Assembly: GCF_013343115.1 (NCBI RefSeq)
Contig: NZ_CP054570.1
Coordinates: 1,178,001 to 1,242,000, forward strand
Reading direction: 5' to 3'
DNA from: Streptococcus sanguinis
Lineage (GTDB): Bacteria; Bacillota; Bacilli; Lactobacillales; Streptococcaceae
DNA: 64,000 nt
Positions 44,925-54,156 of this stretch are shown here, in pieces. Made by a program: the position numbers and the translations under genes. The first letter of the stretch is position 1, and every line of letters begins with the position of its first letter. The notes beneath the pieces were generated by a model, which saw only the letters and a list, made by a program, of their open reading frames with translations, did not search any database and was not told where the DNA came from.

Positions 44925-45417
44925 TTAACCTTCTGATAAAACCTTATCTAATTTTTCCTGTAGGGCTGCTAATTCCCAACCTTCGATTTCTTTTAGCTCA
45001 TGATTGGTTACTGCCAGCCCCTCATATTCGAGTCCGCAGTTCTGGCAAAAGCGGCTCATCACGTAGTCCAGCATTTCAATTTCTTTGCTAGGTTGAGAAC
45101 CTTGCAGGAGGAAAAACACCTTTTTGCCCTTGAGTGCTTCCTGCGGCTCATGCACATCAGCCAATCGGTCCAACAGGGTTTTTAGCAGACCCGAAAAAGA
45201 CCACCAATAAATAGGACTGGTAAAGACCAGTACATCAGCCTGACTCAGTTGCTCATAGACTTGAAAGAACTGGTCGTTTTCTGCTGACTGGCCATATTGC
45301 TCAATGTGGTAGTCCACTAATTGAAGGGCCTCGTAATCTCTATCCCGCAAAAAAAAAATGCCCAAACTTAAAACTATTACCATTCCTATTCGGACTGGCG
45401 TTTACCAAATAAATCAT
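44925..45417 (-). pseudogene. NAD(P)H-dependent FMN reductase-like gene with a frameshift in a T10 run
   Basis: The open frame 44925-45383 encodes most of a flavodoxin-fold reductase (FTSPIYWWSFSGLLKTLLDR is the FMN-binding loop region) but its apparent N terminus is unnatural. From ATG 45417, with AGGAG upstream, the other frame gives MIYLVNASPNRNGNS, the expected phosphate-binding loop, and stops after the T10 run (A10 at 45349-45358 on the plus strand). Deleting one T gives a continuous protein of about 163 residues. So the gene is either phase-variable by slippage in the homopolymer, a true mutant, or a sequencing error. The product would reduce FMN or a quinone. Confidence 0.75.
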
Positions 45418-45491
45418 AGCTTCTCTTCTCCTCTATTCTTTTTCCAATTATATCAAAAAAGAGGGAAGCAAACAATGCTCACCCCTACTAT

Positions 45492-46211
45492 TTATTCCGA
45501 CTTTTCCATATCTTCTTTCATCTCATCCATATTAAACTTAGCAAAGAGATACTTGCGATCTTGTACCGGGAAACGCTGATCCAGCTGGTCTACAGCGCCC
45601 AACTCGACGACACCTTCCTTGATAACAAAATCCATAACATGTCCACCAAAAGTTAAATCATCCGATACAAAATGCAGATGATAGCCTGCCAGACTGACCC
45701 CGTGGAAAATCTCAGGCGTCCAGATACCAACGATGGTGCCCGTGACATTTTCCTTACGATACTCAGGCTGGTTGACTGCTACTTCTGCAAACTTCCGTTC
45801 CGTCGTAGACTTGGGAATCATCCGAACATGCATATGAGCAAAATCACCGTGAATCTTGATAGAGCGGAAAAGATTTTCCCCATCATAGTAAGACTCAATT
45901 CGCTTTTCTAGCTCCTTGTCATCCATCTCAAAGCGCTGACGGAAAATGACCTCCGCCTGATGTGGAACAACTGCCGCATAAGGTACTGTCATATCCGGTG
46001 ACACCTCAACCACTTCTGGCACTTCTCCAGAGCCCTTTGCTTGATAAGCCTTACCATCGAGAATAATAAGCTCACCATCAATAGAGTCCAGTGTTCCCAA
46101 GCCCAAATCTCCATACTGAAGCAGCTCTCCAACAGTCATACTGCCATCGTAAAGACCAGCCATCAAAGCTCCCAAAGTATTATATTGAAATAATTTGATT
46201 GGTTCTGCCAT
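45492..46211 (-). CDS. aldB: Alpha-acetolactate decarboxylase
   Basis: 239 residues, full length. It converts alpha-acetolactate to acetoin, diverting pyruvate from acid production and relieving branched-chain amino-acid imbalance. The zinc-binding segment with paired histidines is seen (LAGYHLHFVSDD, followed by FGGHVMDF), as is the conserved glutamate region before it. N-terminal LFQYNTLGALMAGLYDG is typical. No acetolactate synthase gene is adjacent. Single gene, transcribed leftward. Confidence 0.93.
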   Translation of the reverse strand: MAEPIKLFQYNTLGALMAGLYDGSMTVGELLQYGDLGLGTLDSIDGELIILDGKAYQAKGSGEVPEVVEVSPDMTVPYAAVVPHQAEVIFRQRFEMDDKELEKRIESYYDGENLFRSIKIHGDFAHMHVRMIPKSTTERKFAEVAVNQPEYRKENVTGTIVGIWTPEIFHGVSLAGYHLHFVSDDLTFGGHVMDFVIKEGVVELGAVDQLDQRFPVQDRKYLFAKFNMDEMKEDMEKSE

Positions 46212-46358
46212 CTTTTTCCTTAATCTTTCTCTTCTTATAAATATTATTGCCCATCCAGCTAAGTTTTTTCATCTTTATTACATTGGCTTACTGAATTTCT
46301 ACGCCAATCATTATACCATAAATCTCGGGAAAGGGCTGAGCGAGTGCTTCTTCAGCTA

Positions 46359-47588
46359 TTATAAACTTTCATAAAGCTCCTGCATACTAGCATCATCAGG
46401 TACCAATCTCAGGTAAGAAGCAGCAGCCCTTTTAGCTTCTTCAAATCTGCCTAATTCTCGCAAAAGATAGACATACTGCTCTAGAAACTCTGGATTATCA
46501 TGCAATTCACGAGCCAGTTGATTATAGAGTTCCTCTGCTTTTTCCAGATTTTCCAAAGCCTGATAAGCACGCGCCAGATTCCAGCGGGTCAAGGCATTAT
46601 CGACTTCTTGCTCAGCAAATTCTAAAATATCTTCATAGCGCTCCTGCTCCAAATAAAGAGTAGTCAATCGCAAGGCAATCTCTTCCAAATCATCCGCATC
46701 TTCCTGAGCTTGCAAGAGATAATGTTCAGCCGCTTTCTCATCATGAAGTTCATAAGAAAGCTGCGAGGCTAAAAGCAAGAGCCGAGTCTCAAAAGGATTC
46801 TTAGCCAAGCCCTGCTGGGCAAGAGTCAAGGCTTCAGCCGTCCGATGCTCCGCATGAAGAGACAGGGCATAGCCATATTCGTAGCCTTCAAAATCCGGTG
46901 ACAGAGTATCCAGTTGCTTGAAATAAAGATTGGCCTTCTGGTATTCTTCCTGGTCCGCTAATATAGTTGCCAGCTCATAAACCGCAGCATCGTCATGCTC
47001 CAGCTCAACCGCTTTCTCCAAAAACTCAATAGCCGCTGCAAATTTTCCAAGACTGGCATAGCATACCCCAATTCGCTGATAGGTTGAGACGCCTGTCTGC
47101 TCTAAGATTGAGCGATTGTCTAGCTGGGAGTATTCCTTAATCGCCTGTGAAAAATCCCCCAGCTCCAAATCTATCTCAGCCAGACCAAAGGTTATCAAAG
47201 GCTCATCAGTCAGCTCTGCTGCCTGAGCTAATTTTTCTCGAGCCACATCAGGAAGCCCCTCTAGCTGATAGAGGTCAGCCTTAGCCAAGAGAGCAGCAAC
47301 ATACCAATCACTATCTGGCTGAATCTCCTCCAGATAGGCAAAAGCCTGCTCCAACTCTCCATCATCACTGGCAATAGCTGCCAAGCTGATATAAGAAGCC
47401 GGATAGTCAGGGGCCAACTTTTCAAAAATACGCTTGGCCTGAGGGAAAAAGCCGATACTCTCTAAGTAATCGGCCAAATCCAATAATTCTTCTTCGCTGT
47501 CTGTAGTCAGGGCTTGCTCGAAATAGCGATCAGCCAGAGCTAGGTCCTGCTCCTGTAAAGCTGCCAACATTTGCTCACTCTTGCTCAC
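46359..47588 (-). CDS. Tetratricopeptide-repeat protein
   Basis: About 410 residues made almost entirely of TPR-like helix pairs (for example LYQLEGLPDVAREKLAQAAE, FAAAIEFLEKAVELEHDDAA, NLEKAEELYNQLARELHDNP). Such proteins act as scaffolds; partners are unknown. The GTG at 47588 is chosen as start because AAGGAG stands 6-7 nt before it. The first ATG in frame near it is 47570, which lacks a good ribosome site. With the GTG start the gene overlaps the end of the AI-2E family gene by 14 bp, suggesting coupling. No signal peptide, so cytosolic. This pairing with the transporter is common in streptococci, from memory. Confidence 0.8.
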   Translation of the reverse strand: MSKSEQMLAALQEQDLALADRYFEQALTTDSEEELLDLADYLESIGFFPQAKRIFEKLAPDYPASYISLAAIASDDGELEQAFAYLEEIQPDSDWYVAALLAKADLYQLEGLPDVAREKLAQAAELTDEPLITFGLAEIDLELGDFSQAIKEYSQLDNRSILEQTGVSTYQRIGVCYASLGKFAAAIEFLEKAVELEHDDAAVYELATILADQEEYQKANLYFKQLDTLSPDFEGYEYGYALSLHAEHRTAEALTLAQQGLAKNPFETRLLLLASQLSYELHDEKAAEHYLLQAQEDADDLEEIALRLTTLYLEQERYEDILEFAEQEVDNALTRWNLARAYQALENLEKAEELYNQLARELHDNPEFLEQYVYLLRELGRFEEAKRAAASYLRLVPDDASMQELYESL

Positions 47589-48753
47589 TGATTTCTCCTT
47601 CTTGTTCAAAATCGGCTTCGTAGAGGCCACTTACTTTCTGATACCACTTAAAGATGGCTGCAATGGCTACTTTTGCTGAAGCATAGGCGGGAATTCCCAG
47701 GAAAACGCCCCAAATGCCAAACATGGTACCAGAAGTCAATAATACGAATAAAATCGTAATTGGATGAATGCTGAGCTGACTGCCCAAGACCAGAGGAGAA
47801 ACAAAACGCCCCTCGATAGTCTGTTCAACAATGAAAACAACAATGACTTTAGCCAGCATCACTGGACCGCCAGCAATCAAACCGATGGCCAGAGCCGGAA
47901 GCATAGCCAAAAAGCTGCCCAGATAAGGCACCAGATTGAGAACGCCGGCAATTACTCCAAGAGTGACACCATAGCGCAGACCAATAATCTTGAAGAAAAC
48001 AATAAACATCAGAGCTACAATGATAGCAACCGTCACCTGACCTCGCACATAATTAGCCAACTGGCTGTTGATATCCGTCATCACTTGACCAAAGGATTCG
48101 CGGAATTTAGTTGGCAGAAACTGGGTCACATAGCCTTTCAGATTTTTCCCATCTCTCAGCAGGTAAAAAAGGATAAAAGGCATGATGATAATTGCCACGA
48201 TGATCTGCGAAGTTGTACTGATTAAGTTCCCCGCCCAGTTAACTGCTCGCGATGAAAAATTGCTGGCCCAATCGGTAATCTGGCTAGATAGATTGCTAGT
48301 GTATTCTTCAATCTGCGGCTTGAAATCTGCCGAAATATACTTGGTCACAACATCGTCGATGAACTTGTCAGCCTGCTTCAGATAAGCCGGAACATTTCTG
48401 ACAAAGGCCATGACCTGATGCTGCAAGCTAGGAATAGCAACAGCCAAGCCCCAGATAATCAAAAAAGCAATTAAAACAAAGACAATGGTAATAGCAACCA
48501 GTCGATTAATCTTATGCTTTTCCATCCAGTCGACGATTGGATTTAACAGATAATAAAGCAGGCCAGCTAAAATAACCGGCAGCATAATCACTCCCAAGAA
48601 TTCAATGACTGGACTAAAAATAAAACTGATTTTACTAAGTATAAAAATATTCAGTCCCATCAAAAGTGTTACTAAAAATACTGTAATGGCCTTGTTATCC
48701 AAAAACCATTTAAAAAACCAAGATAGGCTAAAATCTTTCTCTTTGTGCTCCAT
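47575..48753 (-). CDS. AI-2E family transporter (UPF0118)
   Basis: 392 residues. About eight membrane segments are visible: two in the first 80 residues (ITVFLVTLLMGLNIFILSKI, FLGVIMLPVILAGLLYYLL), one at about 85-105, then a soluble part, and a group in the C-terminal half (IIVAIIIMPFILFYLLRDG, VAIIVALMFIVFFK, GVIAGVLNLVPYLGSFLAML). The last segment pair PYLGSFLAMLPALAIGL carries the family signature. Members have been linked to signal or ion export, but specificity for AI-2 is not general. RBS and an extended -10 (TGTTACAAT) precede it. Confidence 0.88.
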   Translation of the reverse strand: MEHKEKDFSLSWFFKWFLDNKAITVFLVTLLMGLNIFILSKISFIFSPVIEFLGVIMLPVILAGLLYYLLNPIVDWMEKHKINRLVAITIVFVLIAFLIIWGLAVAIPSLQHQVMAFVRNVPAYLKQADKFIDDVVTKYISADFKPQIEEYTSNLSSQITDWASNFSSRAVNWAGNLISTTSQIIVAIIIMPFILFYLLRDGKNLKGYVTQFLPTKFRESFGQVMTDINSQLANYVRGQVTVAIIVALMFIVFFKIIGLRYGVTLGVIAGVLNLVPYLGSFLAMLPALAIGLIAGGPVMLAKVIVVFIVEQTIEGRFVSPLVLGSQLSIHPITILFVLLTSGTMFGIWGVFLGIPAYASAKVAIAAIFKWYQKVSGLYEADFEQEGEISEQE

Positions 48754-48836
48754 ATTCTCCTCCTTTGACTTGTCATTTCATTGTAACATTTTTCGGAGAA
48801 AAATTCTCTGCTCAGCTATAGGGAAAAGCAAAAAAA

Positions 48837-48891
48837 GAGAGGTGCCAGAAAACTTGTATTTTTCGCAAAATACAGCTTCTGACTTCCCTCT
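48837..48891 (-). terminator. Long terminator hairpin after the histidine kinase gene
   Basis: Minus-strand stem: outer arms agagg/ccctct, middle ccagaa/ttctga, inner tgtattttt/aaaatacag, followed by TTTTTTTGC. It ends the six-gene efflux/two-component operon. Confidence 0.7.
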
Positions 48892-48923
48892 TCGGTTCCT
48901 GCAAGGCCAGCTAGAATGCAAGG

Positions 48924-50297
48924 TTATTTCTCGACAGTTGGCAGAAAAATGCTAAAGCGCATCTTCCGCCCATCAACGGCTTCAAACTGATATCGCAGAC
49001 CATGCTTATCCAAAATCTGCTGAACGATAAAGAGTCCCAGACCAGTTCCGCCATCCTTGCGATTGCGACTGTAGTCTGGCCGGTAGAAAGGCTGAAAAAT
49101 CTGCTGAATTTGGTCTTTGTTCAAAACTCGTTCCGCCTCATTTTCGATGACTAGCTTACGCTCTTCCAGCCTGAGTAGAATCTGTCCGCCTTCTACTGTA
49201 TAATGAAAGGCATTGTCCAGAAGATTTTTGATAGCCTTGAGCAGATAGGTGCGGTTACCCTTGACCTTCGCTTCTGCCAGCTCAACCTGAAAATGGTAGT
49301 GTCTGACATCTGCTAAAACTCGATAGGTGCTCAGATTTTCCTCCAAGACCTGCTTGAGTGAAAAGACTTCCTGTTCGGTTTCAGTCTTCATCTCCAGTTT
49401 AGAAATGGCTAAGATAGACTGGACTAACTCCGACTGCTCCTCTAGGATTTCTCGGCACTTCTGCAAGTACTTGTCGCGATCCTTGAACTCTCCTACACCA
49501 TAGATCATGCCATCAACCATCCCCATCATGCTGGTAATGGGTGTCTTGAGCTCATGTGATGTCATCCGCAAGAACTCAGCCTTTTCCCGCTCGCTTTCTG
49601 CTACCTTTTCATTTTCTAGGCGCAGAGCTTCAATACTGGTCAGTAGATTAGCATAGAGGTGATTGATGTCTTGGGCCAGTTCGGCAATCTCATCACGCCC
49701 CTTGACCTGACAGGTCACATCTGGAGCCAGACTCGTCATTTGACGGGTACTCTTAGAGATGGCTTTGATACGCTGACTGGAAGTCCGACTGTAGAGATAG
49801 GCAGCCAGGCCACCCAGACTCAGAGATATGAGCAAGACAAATGGATAGAGATTGAGCAAAATCCGACTAGCATCAGAAACCGGCTGTAAGGAATATTCCC
49901 CTCTCAGGACAACTTCTTTACCATCTGAAGTTCGAAAGCTTTCTGATAAACTCTTGCTCTCATAGTCACTATTGGCAATCGTTGGAACGATAGTCAGCTG
50001 CAGAGAGCTTTCATCGCCAGCTTCAAGAGAGGGATAGAGGATCGTATTGTCTTTCGCTAGCAAGGTAAACCAAATCAGATTGCTCTTTTTACTATAATCA
50101 CTCAACAGCTCGCCGATTTCCTGACTGGACTTTCCCTTGACTTGCTTGGAAACTTGGTCAAATTCCCGCTGAGCTTCTCCACTCTTAACCTGCTGATAAT
50201 ACACCGGCATGGCAAAGTAAAGACTGGCTAGAACGATAGTCACCACCACGAAAATGATGGACGAGGTCAAGAGAAAGTTCTTTTTGACAATTTTCAC
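48924..50297 (-). CDS. Sensor histidine kinase of the efflux operon
   Basis: 457 residues. Membrane segments lie at 9-32 and about 148-170, enclosing an extracytoplasmic sensor domain of about 115 residues. HAMP follows to about 225, then HisKA with the phosphoacceptor His248 (MTSHELKTPITSMMG) and the HATPase domain with N box (LLKAIKNLLDNAFHYT) and G boxes (DGGTGLGLFIVQQIL). It is complete. Its ATG overlaps the stop of the response regulator gene by 4 bp. It should phosphorylate that regulator. The signal is not known, but an outer sensor domain, unlike the short BceS type, suggests direct sensing. Confidence 0.92.
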   Translation of the reverse strand: MKIVKKNFLLTSSIIFVVVTIVLASLYFAMPVYYQQVKSGEAQREFDQVSKQVKGKSSQEIGELLSDYSKKSNLIWFTLLAKDNTILYPSLEAGDESSLQLTIVPTIANSDYESKSLSESFRTSDGKEVVLRGEYSLQPVSDASRILLNLYPFVLLISLSLGGLAAYLYSRTSSQRIKAISKSTRQMTSLAPDVTCQVKGRDEIAELAQDINHLYANLLTSIEALRLENEKVAESEREKAEFLRMTSHELKTPITSMMGMVDGMIYGVGEFKDRDKYLQKCREILEEQSELVQSILAISKLEMKTETEQEVFSLKQVLEENLSTYRVLADVRHYHFQVELAEAKVKGNRTYLLKAIKNLLDNAFHYTVEGGQILLRLEERKLVIENEAERVLNKDQIQQIFQPFYRPDYSRNRKDGGTGLGLFIVQQILDKHGLRYQFEAVDGRKMRFSIFLPTVEK

Positions 50298-50950
50298 TTG
50301 TCTTCTCCTCCAAGCTGATAACCCATACCCGTAATGGTTTTCAGCGGCACACCTGGAATCTTTTTGCGGATATTCTTGATATGATTATCCAGCACCCGAC
50401 TATCCAGCTCGCTGTAGCCCCAAATGGTAGTCATCAGCTGATCTCGGGTCACCAAATGCCCCTTCCTCTTAGCCAGAGTCTGCAAGATTTCATATTCTTT
50501 CTTGGTCAGAGGCATCTTCTCACCCTGCCAGTAAACCGTGCAGTCATCAATAGAAACCGTCAGGTCGCCAACAGCAATCTCTGAAGCAACTGTATTTCTG
50601 CGCAGAATATTCTCAATCCGTTTGACCAAGATTAGCGGTGAAAAAGGCTTGGTTACATAATCACTGATGAGATGATTAAAGCTGACTAGCTGGGTATACT
50701 CGTCATCCAGAGCTGTCAAAATCATGACCGGAATCTGAGAAGTCTTGCGGATTTCCTTCAGTACTTCCAGACCGCTCTTGGTAGGAAGCATCATATCTAA
50801 GATGACCAGATCAAAGGGCTCTTCTTCAAAAGCCTGTAAGGCATCGCCACCATCAAATACTGGCCTTACCTCATACTGACTTTCCTTTAAAAACTCGCAA
50901 ATCACTTGATTAATCGTCGTATCATCTTCCACCACTAGAATCTTGTGCAT
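50294..50950 (-). CDS. OmpR-family response regulator of the efflux operon
   Basis: 218 residues. Receiver domain 1-120 with acidic pocket (VVEDD) and phosphorylation site Asp52 (VILDMMLP), and switch residues TAL and K(P)F. C-terminal winged helix from about 125 (PLTKKEYEILQTLAKRKGHL, DSRVLDNHIKNIRKKI). The ribosome site AAAGGAG lies 11 nt from the ATG. It is co-transcribed with the kinase and the MacAB-like exporter and probably regulates that operon. It belongs to the classic PhoB/OmpR group. Confidence 0.93.
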   Translation of the reverse strand: MHKILVVEDDTTINQVICEFLKESQYEVRPVFDGGDALQAFEEEPFDLVILDMMLPTKSGLEVLKEIRKTSQIPVMILTALDDEYTQLVSFNHLISDYVTKPFSPLILVKRIENILRRNTVASEIAVGDLTVSIDDCTVYWQGEKMPLTKKEYEILQTLAKRKGHLVTRDQLMTTIWGYSELDSRVLDNHIKNIRKKIPGVPLKTITGMGYQLGGEDK

Positions 50951-50971
50951 ACTTAGCTTTTTCTCCTTTAC

Positions 50972-52189
50972 CTATTCAAATCGCAGGGCTTCGATCGGAT
51001 CCAGCTTAGATGCTTTCACAGCTGGCAGGAGCCCAAATACTACTCCTATTATACAACAAAAGAGCAAACTTACAAAGACAGAAAAGAGGGATAGAATATA
51101 CGGATAGGCTAGAGACTGGGTGATGGCAAAGCCCGAGGCGATACCAGCTACCACGCCAATAATCCCTCCCATCAGAGTCAGGATAACTGCCTCAATCAGG
51201 AACTGCTTGAGAATGATCTTCCGCCGAGCTCCCAGAGCCTTTTTAATCCCGATTTCACGAGTCCTCTCTGTCACTGAAACCAGCATGATATTCATAACAC
51301 CGATACCTCCGACTAGGAGGGAGATACTGGCAATACCCGCTAGCAAGACGAAGTTAGACTTGTTGAGATTATCCAGCTGCCGTTCAAATTCCTGTAGGTT
51401 GAGCACGCCAAACATATAGTCTGACGGTGGCATTTGCTGATTGAGGTAATCACTAACCTTCTTGGCTACCTTCTTCAAATCATCTGCCTTATGGGTTTGG
51501 ACGGTCACTTCAGGACTGACATTAATGGTATCAAAAATCCGATGCCACTGCTGCAGGGGAATATAGGCCACCTTTTCCGCACCAGCTGTTAAGCCACTCT
51601 GCTCTGTGGACTCAAACACGCCAATGACCTTGAAAGGATTGCCCAAAACTTCCACATATTTGCCAATGCCATCCCCCTTTGGAAAAAGACTGTCATAAAG
51701 GGACTTTTCCAGATAGGTCACCTGTTCTTGATTTTTAAAGGCTTCTGAGTCAAATTCTTCACCTTCTAGCAGACGTTGCTGCTTGATGTCAGCGGCTGTC
51801 TGCGAAACAGCCTGAATCTTCCCAGATGACTTTTGGCTCAGATAGTAAATCTTCTCATCTGTACCATAGGTCAGCAGAGCATTCTTGACCCCAGAGATTT
51901 CCTTAATCTTGCTTAATACATCCTCTCCCATAAAGGGAATATAAGAAGGCTTCTGAGCTTGAGATTTCTCTGGAATGGTCGGATCGATGGCGCTTTTCTT
52001 GTCATAGACGACCTTGATTGTGTTATTGTTGCCGCCGATGAGCTGACGCTTGGTATTTTCCGTATTTCCCTCAATGATAGAAAAGATAGCGATGATAGCG
52101 CCTATCCCGATGATAATCCCCAACATGGTCAGCATAGAGCGCATTTTATGCGACAAGATTGAATTCAGAGCTACAAAAATATCTTCCAT
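50972..52189 (-). CDS. MacB-type ABC permease
   Basis: 405 residues. First membrane segment about 15-40 (MLTMLGIIIGIGAIIAIFSI), a MacB-like extracytoplasmic core of about 230 residues, then three membrane segments (LLAGIASISLLVGGIGVMNI, MGGIIGVVAGIASGFAI, LFSVFVSLLFCCIIGVVFG). The signature RTREIGIKKALGA precedes segment three. With the ATPase and membrane-fusion protein it forms a tripartite exporter for drugs, peptides or toxins. Complete; ends 22 bp before the response regulator start. Confidence 0.92.
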   Translation of the reverse strand: MEDIFVALNSILSHKMRSMLTMLGIIIGIGAIIAIFSIIEGNTENTKRQLIGGNNNTIKVVYDKKSAIDPTIPEKSQAQKPSYIPFMGEDVLSKIKEISGVKNALLTYGTDEKIYYLSQKSSGKIQAVSQTAADIKQQRLLEGEEFDSEAFKNQEQVTYLEKSLYDSLFPKGDGIGKYVEVLGNPFKVIGVFESTEQSGLTAGAEKVAYIPLQQWHRIFDTINVSPEVTVQTHKADDLKKVAKKVSDYLNQQMPPSDYMFGVLNLQEFERQLDNLNKSNFVLLAGIASISLLVGGIGVMNIMLVSVTERTREIGIKKALGARRKIILKQFLIEAVILTLMGGIIGVVAGIASGFAITQSLAYPYILSLFSVFVSLLFCCIIGVVFGLLPAVKASKLDPIEALRFE

Positions 52190-52201
52190 ACAGCTTCCTT
52201 T

Positions 52202-52876
52202 CTATCCTATCGCTTTGCTCTCTATATTACCGTCCCGCAGGATAACCGTCTGCTTGCAGAGTTGGGCTACTTCCGGCTCATGGGTAATGATGACAATGGT
52301 CTTACCCTCATCATTAAACTGCTTAAAGAGGTCCATAATCTGCACACTGGTCTTGGTATCCAGTGCCCCCGTTGGTTCGTCCCCAAGGATAAAGCTGGGA
52401 TTAGTTACCAAGGCTCGCGCAATGGCTACCCGTTGCTTCTGACCACCGGACAGCTCCATAGGTTTGAAATCACTTCTTTCTTCCAGCCCGACCAACCGCA
52501 GCATTTCCAGAGCCCGCTCCCGTCTCTCTTTTTTAGGAATTTTCATGTAAGTCAGAGGCAGTTCCACATTTTGACAGGCCGTTAGCTTGGGCATGAGGTT
52601 AAAATTTTGAAAAACAAAGCCAATCTTCTGATTACGCAGATCGGAAAGCTGATTGTCAGATAGCTCAGACACATCGGTCCCTTCAATATGATAAGTCCCT
52701 GAACTTGCCTTATCCAGACAGCCGATAATGTTCATCAGAGTGGACTTGCCAGATCCAGACGGTCCCATGATAGCCAGAAAATCCCCCTCTTTCACATGCA
52801 GATCAATTCCTTTTAAAATTGGAAATTCCTGACTGCCCTGCTGATAAGATTTGTGGATATCCTTAAGCTTTAACAT
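52202..52876 (-). CDS. MacB-type ABC ATPase
   Basis: 224 residues. Walker A (GPSGSGKSTLMN), Q-loop (VFQNFNLMPK), signature (LSGGQKQRVAIARAL), Walker B (FILGDEPTGALD) and H-loop (IITHEPE) are intact. It lies 12 bp before the permease gene and its start lies inside the end of the membrane-fusion gene (14-bp overlap), which shows tight coupling. It powers the MacAB-like exporter. Confidence 0.95.
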   Translation of the reverse strand: MLKLKDIHKSYQQGSQEFPILKGIDLHVKEGDFLAIMGPSGSGKSTLMNIIGCLDKASSGTYHIEGTDVSELSDNQLSDLRNQKIGFVFQNFNLMPKLTACQNVELPLTYMKIPKKERRERALEMLRLVGLEERSDFKPMELSGGQKQRVAIARALVTNPSFILGDEPTGALDTKTSVQIMDLFKQFNDEGKTIVIITHEPEVAQLCKQTVILRDGNIESKAIG

Positions 52877-54128
52877 GCTGTCCTACCTCCATCCCTTCTT
52901 CCATACCTGCTCTCGGTGTTGAAATGGTATCCTGCATAGTCAGACCTTCTGTAATCTCTACCAAACGGTCAGAAACTTTCTTGGTCTTGACTTCCTGCAT
53001 TTTCAGAGTCTTGCCCTCTACCTTCCAGACATAGGTCTTGCCATTTTTACTGAAAGTATATGCCTTATTGACAACTACCTTTCCTGCCTCGGGAGCATTC
53101 TCCACGATGTTGACATAGGAATGGGAGCCCACCAGTGGCATTTCGCCACCCTGATCCAGCTCAACTGTATAAGGATACTTACCTTGGTTGGGATTTTCCT
53201 GTTGCTTATTCCCACCATTATTATTGGAAGTATTTTCTGCTGTCAGACTGCCGACCTGAGTTACCGTACCACTCCAGCGTTTCTTAGGATCCTTGCGATC
53301 CACCACTTCCACTTTCTGGCCGACACTCAGCTTTTCACGGTCAAATTCACTGACAGTCCCTTTGACCAGAGTTTTGGACTTGTCCATAATCTCAATAAAG
53401 TTTTCTTCTTCTTTTTTGGCCTTGGACTGATTAGGCAAATCTTCATTCATAGAGGTAATTGTTCCTGCTGTATCGGCAGTCACAGTATCATACTTCATCC
53501 GGTCTGATTCAGTCTGAGCTGTCACCTGAGCCTTTTCAGCCTCAATCTGAGCTGTCGTCACTTCACTATCCGCAGTCTTAGCATCGCTCAGTGCCTGAGC
53601 CAGCTCGTCTTCAGCTGACTTTATCTGCTCCAGCAATGACTCATCCTGACTGGAATTGTATTTGTCCTTGAGTGAGTTTAAGCTGGCCAACTTGCGATTA
53701 TAGGTTTCCCATTTAATCGCAGCGCTGTTTTGAGCGGCTGTAATGCCATTTGCCTTGGACTGGGCATCATATTGAGCCGACTGGGCTGTCAATTGCTGCT
53801 CTGTCGCATAGGAAAAGAGCGGCTGTCCTTGTGTAACGGTATCACCATTTTTGACAAATACTTCCTTGACTTCCCCCTTCGAAGGGTCAATCTTGACCTT
53901 ACTGCTATTGTTGGCAACTACTTCCCCAGATAAAACCAGGCTTGTTTTTTTACTGTTATTGACAGCTTCTTGGACTGTCAGCGAATCAATCGTCTTATCT
54001 ACCATTTTCATGGCCTGTTGTTGATTGATCTGTCTAAAATACAGATAGCCTCCCAGTCCAGCACAAGCGAGAATGACCGTGCTGCCCAATAGAATGGTCT
54101 TACGATTCATTTTTTTTCTTCGAAACAT
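52863..54128 (-). CDS. HlyD/MacA-type membrane-fusion protein
   Basis: 421 residues. An N-terminal membrane anchor (TILLGSTVILACAGLGGYLY) is followed by a split biotinyl-lipoyl-like domain (VEVFVKNGDTVTQGQPLFSY), a long coiled coil at about 130-230, and a beta-barrel domain (KTLVKGTVSEFDREKLSVGQ). A Asn-rich loop (NTSNNNGGNKQQ) is inserted. It links the permease to the cell wall side. The ribosome site GGAGG precedes ATG 54128; ATG 54110 is a possible alternative. Confidence 0.92.
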   Translation of the reverse strand: MFRRKKMNRKTILLGSTVILACAGLGGYLYFRQINQQQAMKMVDKTIDSLTVQEAVNNSKKTSLVLSGEVVANNSSKVKIDPSKGEVKEVFVKNGDTVTQGQPLFSYATEQQLTAQSAQYDAQSKANGITAAQNSAAIKWETYNRKLASLNSLKDKYNSSQDESLLEQIKSAEDELAQALSDAKTADSEVTTAQIEAEKAQVTAQTESDRMKYDTVTADTAGTITSMNEDLPNQSKAKKEEENFIEIMDKSKTLVKGTVSEFDREKLSVGQKVEVVDRKDPKKRWSGTVTQVGSLTAENTSNNNGGNKQQENPNQGKYPYTVELDQGGEMPLVGSHSYVNIVENAPEAGKVVVNKAYTFSKNGKTYVWKVEGKTLKMQEVKTKKVSDRLVEITEGLTMQDTISTPRAGMEEGMEVGQHVKA

Positions 54129-54156
54129 ATTGCCTCCAACCTACATGTTTTAATCT

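Noticed and set aside
46212..46358. Terminator after the TPR gene
   Set aside because: No convincing stem followed by a T run could be found, so none is reported.
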